DNA of 13,486 nucleotides from a bacterium (GTDB taxonomy: Bacteria > Pseudomonadota > Gammaproteobacteria > Burkholderiales > Thiobacteraceae). The stretch is taken from assembly GCA_027438535.1 (NCBI GenBank), contig DAIAMA010000012.1:1-13486 (forward strand), written 5' to 3'. The notes under the pieces were generated by a model that was not told the origin of the DNA, ran no database searches, and saw nothing but the letters and a program-made list of their open reading frames with translations. Each line of letters opens with the position of its first letter. Position 1 is the stretch's first letter. Below, piece after piece: positions 7,529-13,486 of the stretch. Position numbers and translations under genes: made by a program.

Positions 7529-8212
7529 ATGAATGCCGTATCGCTTAAGCGGATAAAATCACTGGCGGCATGCGCGCTCATGGCGGGACTTGGCGCGTGC
7601 GGCACCGTGCCGCCCACCAATGTGCAGCAGCCGATGAGCGCGCGTCCGGCTCCGCCCGCGCCGGCTCAAGCATCGCCTGGTGCGATTTACGCGGCGAACA
7701 ACAGCACCTCATTATTCGAAATGCGCCGCGCCCGCAATGTCGGCGATATCTTGACGATCTACATCAATGAAAAAACCAATGCCACGAAAAAAGCCAACAG
7801 CGCTTCACAACGCACGCAAACCAACGATTTTAACGTTTCCGCCTTGTCTGGGCTGCCTGGAAAAAGCTTTCTGGGCACCACTTTAGGCGCTTCTTCCGCG
7901 CATAAATTCAACGGCAAGGGCGAAAGCAATGCCAATGACACGTTCGCCGGCACCATCACCGTGACGGTGATCGAGGTGCTTGCCAATGGCAATTTGCTGG
8001 TGAGCGGCGAAAAACAAATCGGCTTGAATCACGACAATCAATACATTCGCTTTTCGGGCGTGGTCGATCCCTCGCATATCGGCTTCGGCAATTCCATCTC
8101 GTCGGCCGAAGTCGCCGATGCGCGTATCGAATATCGCGGCACCGGCACGGTCGATTCAGCGCAAATCATGGGTTGGCTGGCGAAATTTTTCATGACCTTC
8201 TTACCCTTCTAG
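7529..8212 (+). CDS. flgH: Flagellar L-ring lipoprotein FlgH
   Basis: FlgH forms the outer-membrane L ring, a bushing around the distal rod. The protein has 227 residues. It has a lipoprotein signal peptide: a basic start (KRIK, 7–10), a hydrophobic stretch and a lipobox LGAC at 21–24, predicting lipidation at Cys24 after cleavage. A Pro/Ala-rich tether follows. Family motifs include SLFEMRRARNVGDILTIYIN and the C-terminal DPSHIGFGNSISSAEVADAR with GWLAKFFMTFLPF at the very end. The strong AAGGAGA spans the flgG stop and is five bases from the ATG. Secretion is by Sec rather than through the flagellar export gate, unlike the rod and hook proteins. Confidence 0.97.
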   Translation: MNAVSLKRIKSLAACALMAGLGACGTVPPTNVQQPMSARPAPPAPAQASPGAIYAANNSTSLFEMRRARNVGDILTIYINEKTNATKKANSASQRTQTNDFNVSALSGLPGKSFLGTTLGASSAHKFNGKGESNANDTFAGTITVTVIEVLANGNLLVSGEKQIGLNHDNQYIRFSGVVDPSHIGFGNSISSAEVADARIEYRGTGTVDSAQIMGWLAKFFMTFLPF

Positions 8213-8220
8213 GCGGCCAT

Positions 8221-9327
8221 ATGAAATCATTCCTGACCTTGCTTGTTTTACTCGCGCTCAGCGGCGCCAATGCCTACGCCGATCGCATCAAGGATGTCTC
8301 GCAAATTTCCGGTGTGCGGAGCAACCAACTTATCGGCTACGGCCTGGTGGTGGGTCTTGACGGCAGCGGCGATCAAACCACGCAAACGCCGTTCACGGTG
8401 CAAAGCATCGCCAATATGCTCACCGCCCTGGGGGTGAACTTCCCGCCCAGCGCGGTGACGGGCATGCAGCTCAAGAATGTCGCCGCGGTGATGGTTACCG
8501 CTTCCTTGCCGCCCTTCATGCAGCCGGGACAAACGATCGATGTGACCGTCTCTTCTCTGGGTAACGCCAAGAGCATCAAAGGCGGCACCTTGCTCATGAC
8601 GCCGCTGAAAGGCGCCGACGGCAATGTCTATGCGATCGCCCAAGGCAGTGTATTGATCGTGGGCGCCGGCGCGGCCGCGGGCGGTAGCAGCGTCACCATC
8701 AATCATCTCTCGGCGGGCCGCATCCCCAGCGGCGCCACCGTGGAAAAAGCGGTACAGTCGGCAGCGCTGGGCCAAGGCGATGCGATTACCTTGGAATTAA
8801 ATCAAGCCGATTTCACTACCGCGAACCACATCGTGCAGGCGGTAAACCGCTTCTTCGGCGAGCACACCGCCGCCGCGCTCGATGGCCGCCTGGTGCGAGT
8901 CCATGTGCCGCAGGACGCAAACCGCCGCGTCGCCTTCATCGCTCAAATGGAAAATATCGATATCGCGCCGGGCGAATTGCCGGCAAAAGTCATTCTCAAT
9001 GCGCGCACCGGCTCGGTGGTCATGAATCAAGCCGTGCAAGTAGAAACATGCGCGGTGGCGCACGGCAATCTGTCCGTCACCATCAGCACGACGCCGCAAG
9101 TCAGCCAGCCCAATCCGCTGTCCTCCGGGAAAACCATCCTGACCCAGCAATCGCAAATTCAAATTCAAAGCGACAAAGGCGGCTTGGTGGTACTGCCCTC
9201 CTCCGCCGAGCTGGGCGAAGTGGTCAAAGCGCTGAATGCCGTCGGCGCCACCCCGCAAGACTTACTCGCGATCTTACAAGCCATGAAGGCGGCCGGCTCG
9301 CTGCGCGCCGAGCTGGAGATTATCTGA
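8221..9327 (+). CDS. flgI: Flagellar P-ring protein FlgI
   Basis: FlgI builds the periplasmic P ring at the peptidoglycan layer. The predicted protein has 368 residues, normal for FlgI. A Sec signal peptide (about 1–20) ends in AYA before DRIKD, giving a mature N-terminus typical of the family. Conserved blocks include GVRSNQLIGYGLVVGLDGSG, QSIANMLTALGV, NVAAVMVTASLPPF and, near the end, ILNARTGSVVMNQ followed by CAVAHGNLSVTI. The frame is open upstream into flgH, but ATG 8221 is chosen because the signal peptide starts there; its ribosome-binding site is weak (AGGCGG, 8211–8216), suggesting coupling to flgH eight bases away. The usual P-ring chaperone gene flgA is not in this window. Confidence 0.97.
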   Translation: MKSFLTLLVLLALSGANAYADRIKDVSQISGVRSNQLIGYGLVVGLDGSGDQTTQTPFTVQSIANMLTALGVNFPPSAVTGMQLKNVAAVMVTASLPPFMQPGQTIDVTVSSLGNAKSIKGGTLLMTPLKGADGNVYAIAQGSVLIVGAGAAAGGSSVTINHLSAGRIPSGATVEKAVQSAALGQGDAITLELNQADFTTANHIVQAVNRFFGEHTAAALDGRLVRVHVPQDANRRVAFIAQMENIDIAPGELPAKVILNARTGSVVMNQAVQVETCAVAHGNLSVTISTTPQVSQPNPLSSGKTILTQQSQIQIQSDKGGLVVLPSSAELGEVVKALNAVGATPQDLLAILQAMKAAGSLRAELEII

Positions 9328-10307
9328 TGCTGAACGCGCTCGATACTTCCGGCTTCATGCTCGAAGGCAAATCGCTCAGCGATTTAAAGCTGGCGGCGAA
9401 GCAAGACCCGACGCAATCGATGCAAGTCGTGGCCAAGCAATTCGAAGCCATGTTTATGAATATTTTGACCAAAAGCATGCGCGGCACCAACAGCGGCGAG
9501 AGCTTATTCGATAACGGCGAAACCCGCCTCTATACCGAGCTGCTGGATCAGCAATTTTCCCAAAAAATCGCCGCCGGCAAAGGCTTGGGGCTCGCCGACA
9601 TGCTAATCCAGCAATTTGCGCGCAATCAAGCCAAGCCGCCGGCCGATACCGCGCCGGATACCCCGTTCCCGATCAAGAAAATCTCCGTACCCCGCGCTTT
9701 TACCCAAGGCCTGCCTGGAAGCGCTCAGACCCCCTTGCCTCTCCCACCGAAAAATGACGCCGCGCCCAAGGCATTTAGCCTGAACTTGCCGCAAGCGGCC
9801 GCCACGCCATCGGCTGCATCTACGGCCCAAGCGGATGCAGCCATGACTCCCAAGCAATTCGCCAGCCGTTTCTGGCCCTACGCCGCTTCCGCCGGGCGCG
9901 CGCTGGGTGTCGCGCCGCACGGCGTGCTAGCGCAAGCAGCCTTGGAAAGCGCGTGGGGGAAACATGAGATCAAGCTCGCGGACGGCAGCACCAGCCATAA
10001 CCTTTTCGGTATCAAGGCCAATGCGCAATGGAGCGGAAAAGTCGCGGAGGTCAGCACCACGGAATATGTAAACGGCGTGCCACGGCAGCGTACCGAGCGT
10101 TTCCGCGCCTATGATTCCTACGCGGCGGCGTTCCAAGATTACACGGCACTGCTGAAATCCGCGCCGCGCTATCAAGCCGTGTTGAATACGGGCGATGCCG
10201 GGCTGTTTGCCCAGCGTTTGCAGCAAGCGGGATACGCCACCGATCCGCACTACGCGGCCAAGCTGTCGAGCATCGCGGCCGGTAGCCTGCTACGCTCGAT
10301 GGCCTAA
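9327..10307 (+). CDS. flgJ: FlgJ: rod cap and peptidoglycan hydrolase (glucosaminidase)
   Basis: FlgJ caps the growing rod and cuts peptidoglycan so the rod can cross it. The 326-residue protein has both classical halves. The N-terminal rod-cap domain (about 20–97) contains VAKQFEAMFMNILTKSMRGT and LYTELLDQQFSQKIAAGKGL. A Pro/Ala-rich linker follows (about 100–170). The C-terminal glucosaminidase/muramidase domain (173–326) includes PHGVLAQAALESAWGKHEI, HNLFGIKA and TTEYVNG. Glu207 and Glu246 are 39 residues apart, the same spacing as the catalytic Glu184 and Glu223 of Salmonella FlgJ, so it should be active. ATG 9327 overlaps the flgI stop (TGATG), with GGAG eight bases upstream; longer upstream reading of this frame is only flgI antiframe. 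Two-domain FlgJ points to a beta- or gammaproteobacterium. Confidence 0.97.
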   Translation: MLNALDTSGFMLEGKSLSDLKLAAKQDPTQSMQVVAKQFEAMFMNILTKSMRGTNSGESLFDNGETRLYTELLDQQFSQKIAAGKGLGLADMLIQQFARNQAKPPADTAPDTPFPIKKISVPRAFTQGLPGSAQTPLPLPPKNDAAPKAFSLNLPQAAATPSAASTAQADAAMTPKQFASRFWPYAASAGRALGVAPHGVLAQAALESAWGKHEIKLADGSTSHNLFGIKANAQWSGKVAEVSTTEYVNGVPRQRTERFRAYDSYAAAFQDYTALLKSAPRYQAVLNTGDAGLFAQRLQQAGYATDPHYAAKLSSIAAGSLLRSMA

Positions 10308-10308
10308 C

Positions 10309-10335
10309 TCAAGATATGGAACGCCGCGCCGATAT
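10309..10335 (+). promoter_or_regulatory. Sigma-28 (FliA) type promoter before flgK
   Basis: TCAAGATA (10309–10316) and GCCGATAT (10328–10335) are separated by exactly 11 bases. The sigma-28 consensus is TAAAGTTT, 11 bases, GCCGATAA; the -10 element matches 7 of 8 and the -35 element 5 of 8. It begins two bases after the flgJ stop, in the largest gap within the operon (75 bases), and would start transcription near 10342. An added late promoter for flgK/flgL is known in enteric bacteria, which supports the call. Confidence 0.68.
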
Positions 10336-10382
10336 AACGATTATGGGAAATTTTGGCGAGGCACAACGGCAGGAGCAGTATC

Positions 10383-12323
10383 ATGGGCAATAGTCTTCTT
10401 GGTATTGGCGTCAGCGCGGTCAATAATGCGCAACTCAATCTGCTGACCGCGCAGCACAATATCGCGAACGTCAATACGCCCGGCTTTCATCGCCAAGAGG
10501 CGGTGCAGGCGACCAATTTCGCGATGTCCACCGGCGCCGGCTTCATCGGCAACGGCGCCCATGTGGAGACGGTGCGCCGCATGTATAACCAATTCCTGGA
10601 TGCCCAGGTGTCGGCCGCATCGACCCAAAACCAGTTTTACAATACCTACTCCACCGAAATCAATCAGATCGACAACTTGCTTGCCGATCCCAGCGCCGGG
10701 CTCTCGCCCGCGATACAAAGCTTTTTCACCGGGGCGAGCGCGGTTGCTAACGACCCCACTTCGGCGGCGGCGCGGCAATCCTTGCTCTCGGGCGGGGATG
10801 CACTGGTAGCGCGGCTGCAATCGCTCTATTCGCGCTTCGACGACATACGCAGCGGAGTTAACACGCAACTGGATACTTTGGTCTCCAGCATCAATTCCTA
10901 TGCCTCTCAAGTGGCCGATCTCAACGGCAAAATTATCGCGGCGCAAAGCCTCAATAACCAGCCGCCCAACGACTTATTGGATCAACGCGATCAGCTCATC
11001 AGCAAACTCAATGAGATGGTCAAGACCTCGGTGGTGAAACAAAACGACGGTACTTACAATGTATTCATCGGCAATGGTCAAGCGCTGGTGAGCGGCACCT
11101 CCTCCTTTTCGCTTGCCTTACAGACGGATCCGACCGACCCCGGACAAAAGAACGTCGCATATTCAATCGGCAGTGGCTATGTCACCATACCCAGCGCCAA
11201 TCTCGAAGGCGGCGGCACGCTCGGCGGTCTCTTGGCCTTCCGCAGCAATAGCCTGGACAATGCGCAAAACGCATTGGGCCGCGTCGCCATCGGGCTCGCG
11301 CAAACTTTCAACAACCAACACAAGCTCGGGCAAGATTTAAACGGCGTGCTCGGGGGAAATTTCTTCAATATCGCCTCTACTTCGCCGAGCATTTACAGCA
11401 ATGCCAACAATACCGGCTCCGCCGTGTTGACGACGACCTTGGGCCAGGCCGGCGCGCTTACCACCAGCAACTACAACCTGACTTACAGTTCGGCTTCGTC
11501 CAACTACACGCTGACCCGCGTATCGGATGGCACGACCACCACGCTCAGCGCCTTGCCCGCGACAGTGGATGGCTTCACTATCGCGTTGTCCTCGGGCACG
11601 CCGGCGAATGGCGACCAATGGCTTATCGCGCCGACACGATTCGGTGCGCGCGATATCAGCATGGCGATTACCGATCCGAATCAAATCGCCGCGGCGGCAC
11701 CGATGCGCGCCGCGGCCAGTACCGCCAATACCGGCACCGGGGGCATCGATCTGGGATCGGTGGATACCGCATCGCAACCGCCGCTTAATTCCAATATTCA
11801 GAATCAAGTCAGCATCACGTTCACCAGCGCGACCACTTTCAACGTCACCGACGTGACCTTGGGCACCACGCTCGCGACCGGCGTGTCGTACACTTCCGGC
11901 GGCGCTATCAGCTACAACGGGTGGACGGTGCACATCACCGGCGCGCCGGCGGCGGGTGATGCGTTCACCGTTTCCACCAATACCGGTGGGATCGGCGATA
12001 ATCGCAATGCCGTGGCGCTCGCCGCGCTTCAGACCAAAAACACCCTGGCGAACAATACTTCCGGCGTGCCCACGACGACGTACCAAGGCGCTTATGCCCA
12101 ATTAGTCAGCAGCGTGGGAAATACCGCCCAGCAGATGCAAGTGAACAGCAGCGCCCAGCAAACCCTATTGAACAGCGCGACACAAACGCAACAGCAACTT
12201 TCCGGTGTCAATCTAGACGAAGAAGCGGCCAATCTGCTGCGCTATCAACAAGCGTATCAAGCCGCCGCCAAGATGATTCAAATCGGCAGCACCTTGTTCA
12301 GCACCATTCTCGCGATTCAGTAG
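10383..12323 (+). CDS. flgK: Flagellar hook-filament junction protein 1 FlgK (HAP1)
   Basis: FlgK forms the first junction layer between hook and filament. The predicted protein has 646 residues, about 100 more than enterobacterial FlgK. The N-terminal part (about 1–185) is conserved: NSLLGIGVSAVNNAQLNLLT, then AQHNIANVNTPGFHRQ and VRRMYNQFLDAQ. The C-terminus has GVNLDEEAANLLRYQQAYQA ending IGSTLFSTILAIQ. The extra length lies mainly at about 350–540, a Ser/Thr/Gly-rich region holding two related beta modules (see repeat entries), as expected for variable surface-exposed domains. ATG 10383 is chosen over an upstream in-frame ATG at 10353 because AGGAG (10371–10375) is seven bases before it and the conserved MGNSLLGIGV begins there. 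It can be transcribed from the operon promoter or from the sigma-28 site just upstream. Confidence 0.97.
   Translation: MGNSLLGIGVSAVNNAQLNLLTAQHNIANVNTPGFHRQEAVQATNFAMSTGAGFIGNGAHVETVRRMYNQFLDAQVSAASTQNQFYNTYSTEINQIDNLLADPSAGLSPAIQSFFTGASAVANDPTSAAARQSLLSGGDALVARLQSLYSRFDDIRSGVNTQLDTLVSSINSYASQVADLNGKIIAAQSLNNQPPNDLLDQRDQLISKLNEMVKTSVVKQNDGTYNVFIGNGQALVSGTSSFSLALQTDPTDPGQKNVAYSIGSGYVTIPSANLEGGGTLGGLLAFRSNSLDNAQNALGRVAIGLAQTFNNQHKLGQDLNGVLGGNFFNIASTSPSIYSNANNTGSAVLTTTLGQAGALTTSNYNLTYSSASSNYTLTRVSDGTTTTLSALPATVDGFTIALSSGTPANGDQWLIAPTRFGARDISMAITDPNQIAAAAPMRAAASTANTGTGGIDLGSVDTASQPPLNSNIQNQVSITFTSATTFNVTDVTLGTTLATGVSYTSGGAISYNGWTVHITGAPAAGDAFTVSTNTGGIGDNRNAVALAALQTKNTLANNTSGVPTTTYQGAYAQLVSSVGNTAQQMQVNSSAQQTLLNSATQTQQQLSGVNLDEEAANLLRYQQAYQAAAKMIQIGSTLFSTILAIQ
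11472..11636 (+). repeat. FlgK internal module, copy 1 (protein-level repeat)
   Basis: Residues 364–418 of FlgK resemble residues 476–533. Shared features in order are T[YF][ST]SA[ST], [LV]TxV[ST]xGTT, G[FW]T[IV], and GxPAxGDx[WF]. The similarity is at protein level only; the DNA has diverged. It reads as an ancient duplication of a small beta domain in the surface-exposed part of FlgK. Confidence 0.5.
11808..11981 (+). repeat. FlgK internal module, copy 2 (protein-level repeat)
   Basis: Residues 476–533 carry TFTSAT, VTDVTLGTT, GWTVHITGAPAAGDAFTV, matching copy 1 in order and spacing apart from a few small gaps. The two copies are separated by about 57 residues that include DISMAITDPNQIAAAAP, a segment typical of FlgK. 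Confidence 0.5.
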
Positions 12324-12332
12324 GAGCTTATC

Positions 12333-13235
12333 ATGCGCATCAGTACCAGCATGCTCTACGACTTTGGCGTCAACTCGATCGATACCCAATTGACGCAATT
12401 GGCCAAGACCCAGCAACAAATCGCGACGGGACGGCGTATTCTCACACCGGGCGACGATCCCGTGGCCGCCGCGGGCGCGCTGGAAAATGAAAAATCCTTG
12501 GGCGTCGTCAATCAATACGTGAACAATATTGGCAGTGCGCGCAGCACCCTGAGTTTGGAGGAAGGCGTTCTCGCCAGCGTGAATCAAACCCTGCAAAATG
12601 TGCGGCAGACCGCGGTCAATGCTGGCAATCCGACCCTCAGCGCCGCCAATAAGGCCGCCTTAGCCACGACCTTGCGCAGCAATTACGATCAACTGCTCAG
12701 CCTGGCAAACAGCAAGGACGGCGAGGGCAACTATATGTTCGCGGGCTTCAAGACCGCGACACAGCCCTTCACGCAATTGACCGGTCCGGCGGTTTATGCG
12801 GGTGACCAAGGGCAACGCAAACTGCAGATCAGCGCCTCGCGCCAAATCCCCGTTACCGATTCCGGCCAAGACGTATTTAAGCCCGGCGTTGCCGGCAGCG
12901 ATCCGTTCGCGACCATCGAAACGCTTATCACCGCCTTGAATAGCGGCACCGTCACCGCCACCGATATCAGTACCGCATTGAACGGCATCGATAGCGCGAT
13001 GAACAATGTGCTGCGGGTACGCTCCGGTATCGGCACACGGCAAAACGAATTAGACGCCACCGAAACCGCCGGTCAAAATTCGGCGCTGCAATATCAGTCG
13101 GCCATTTCCAATTTGCGCGATGTCGATTTTACCAAGGCCATTACCGACCTCACGCGCCAGCAAACCGGTCTGCAGGCCGCGCAAAAATCCTTTGTCACCG
13201 TGCAGGGCTTGAGCCTATTTAATTACCTGCCCTAA
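12333..13235 (+). CDS. flgL: Flagellar hook-filament junction protein 3 FlgL (HAP3)
   Basis: FlgL forms the second junction layer, between FlgK and flagellin, and is a flagellin relative. The protein has 300 residues, at the short end of the family, indicating little or no variable outer domain. The N-terminus MRISTSMLYDFGVNSIDTQL, then LAKTQQQIATGRRILTPGDD and PVAAAGALE, is characteristic; the C-terminus has YQSAISNLRDVDFTKAITDL followed by QAAQKSFVTVQGLSLFNYLP. AGGAG (12322–12326) overlaps the flgK stop and is six bases before the ATG; the gap is nine bases. It is the last gene of the operon, and its TAA overlaps the stop codon of htpG on the other strand. Confidence 0.97.
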   Translation: MRISTSMLYDFGVNSIDTQLTQLAKTQQQIATGRRILTPGDDPVAAAGALENEKSLGVVNQYVNNIGSARSTLSLEEGVLASVNQTLQNVRQTAVNAGNPTLSAANKAALATTLRSNYDQLLSLANSKDGEGNYMFAGFKTATQPFTQLTGPAVYAGDQGQRKLQISASRQIPVTDSGQDVFKPGVAGSDPFATIETLITALNSGTVTATDISTALNGIDSAMNNVLRVRSGIGTRQNELDATETAGQNSALQYQSAISNLRDVDFTKAITDLTRQQTGLQAAQKSFVTVQGLSLFNYLP

Positions 13236-13486
13236 GCCGGTTTATGCGCTAGCGACAACATTAAGCCATTCAGCTTTTTCACGAATCCCGCCGGATCGTC
13301 GAGCTGTCCGCCTTCCGACAGCAATGCCTGATCAAACAATATCTGGCTGAAATCGCCAAAACGCGCCTCATCCGGCTCTTGCTTCAGCAACGTCACCAAG
13401 GGGTGCTGCGGGTTGACTTCCAGAATCGGCTTCGACAGGGGCACGGCCTGACCGGCCGCTTTCAGCATGCGCTCCAGATTCATGCC
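13232..13486 (-). CDS. htpG: Molecular chaperone HtpG (bacterial Hsp90), C-terminal fragment cut by the window edge
   Basis: Only the last 84 residues are in the window, and the frame stays open at the edge, so this is a partial gene and not a short protein. HtpG is a cytoplasmic ATP-dependent chaperone; this part belongs to the C-terminal dimerisation domain. The visible sequence includes LERMLKAAGQ, KPILEVNPQHPLV, FSQILFDQALLSEGGQLDDP and a final FVKKLNGLMLSL, matching the HtpG C-terminus in order. The ATPase and middle domains lie outside. It runs convergent to flgL; the stop codons overlap within CTAA at 13232–13235. The ATG at 13483 is an internal methionine. There is no known functional link to flagella, so adjacency is probably incidental. 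Confidence 0.93.
   Translation of the reverse strand, partial: GMNLERMLKAAGQAVPLSKPILEVNPQHPLVTLLKQEPDEARFGDFSQILFDQALLSEGGQLDDPAGFVKKLNGLMLSLAHKPA

Noticed and set aside
9048..9326. Upstream extension of the flgJ frame giving a longer protein
   Set aside because: This stretch is an alternate-frame reading of flgI. The conserved FlgJ N-terminus begins at 9327 with a ribosome-binding site and a TGATG junction.
10320..10370. Possible terminator hairpin between flgJ and flgK
   Set aside because: Only short imperfect pairing (GCCGCGCC with GGCGAGGC) is available over a long loop, with no T-run; the region is better explained by a sigma-28 promoter and leader.
11337..12101. Long open frame on the minus strand opposite flgK (254 codons), and similar ones opposite flgC–flgI
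   Set aside because: These are GC-biased antisense shadows with Arg/Gly/Ala/His-rich sequence lacking family features; the + strand genes are clearly real.
1..13486. CRISPR arrays, tRNA/rRNA genes, insertion sequences, phage or toxin-antitoxin genes
   Set aside because: No regularly spaced repeats, RNA gene signatures, transposase motifs or flanking inverted repeats were seen; the window is filled by housekeeping flagellar genes of even composition.

Overview
The window is an ordinary, well-preserved proteobacterial flagellar locus. It carries the complete rod–hook–ring operon flgBCDEFGHIJKL on the + strand (3232–13235). Two signalling genes precede it: a membrane-anchored methyl-accepting chemotaxis protein (from about 12 to 1211) and a cytoplasmic GGDEF diguanylate cyclase (1260–3071). 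The 3' end of htpG (chaperone Hsp90) comes in from the opposite strand at the right edge (13486–13232). The DNA looks moderately GC-rich, and coding density is very high: no gap exceeds 160 bases.

The organism is most likely a betaproteobacterium; I favour a Nitrosomonadales-like lineage, but this is inference. FlgJ is the two-domain rod cap plus glucosaminidase type typical of beta- and gammaproteobacteria. The diguanylate cyclase has an N-terminal region of a kind I associate with betaproteobacteria. The flg operon carries a sigma-54-type promoter, which points to a FleQ/FlrA-type hierarchy rather than a purely FlhDC one.

Layout. Positions 1–3071 hold the chemoreceptor and the cyclase, 48 bases apart. 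Positions 3072–3231 form the only sizeable intergenic region: a perfect 13-bp hairpin just after the cyclase stop, then a near-consensus -24/-12 promoter whose predicted start lies only about 14 bases before flgB. Positions 3232–10307 hold flgB to flgJ, packed with gaps of 1–18 bases and one TGATG overlap (flgI/flgJ). Positions 10308–10382 contain a good sigma-28 (FliA) type promoter, then flgK and flgL. The flgL stop overlaps the htpG stop by 4 bases.

How the genes work together. FlgB, FlgC, FlgF and FlgG build the rod, and FlgJ caps it while opening peptidoglycan. FlgH and FlgI form the L and P rings. FlgD caps the growing hook of FlgE. FlgK and FlgL join the hook to the filament. The promoter layout matches the assembly order: sigma-54 for the hook–basal body genes, and an extra sigma-28 start for the hook–filament junction genes. 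flgA, flgM and flgN are absent here and must lie elsewhere if present.

I found no evidence for an undescribed system. The points most worth a second look are the two promoters, the linked cyclase and sensor-less chemoreceptor, a duplicated module inside FlgK, and the flgL/htpG stop-codon overlap.
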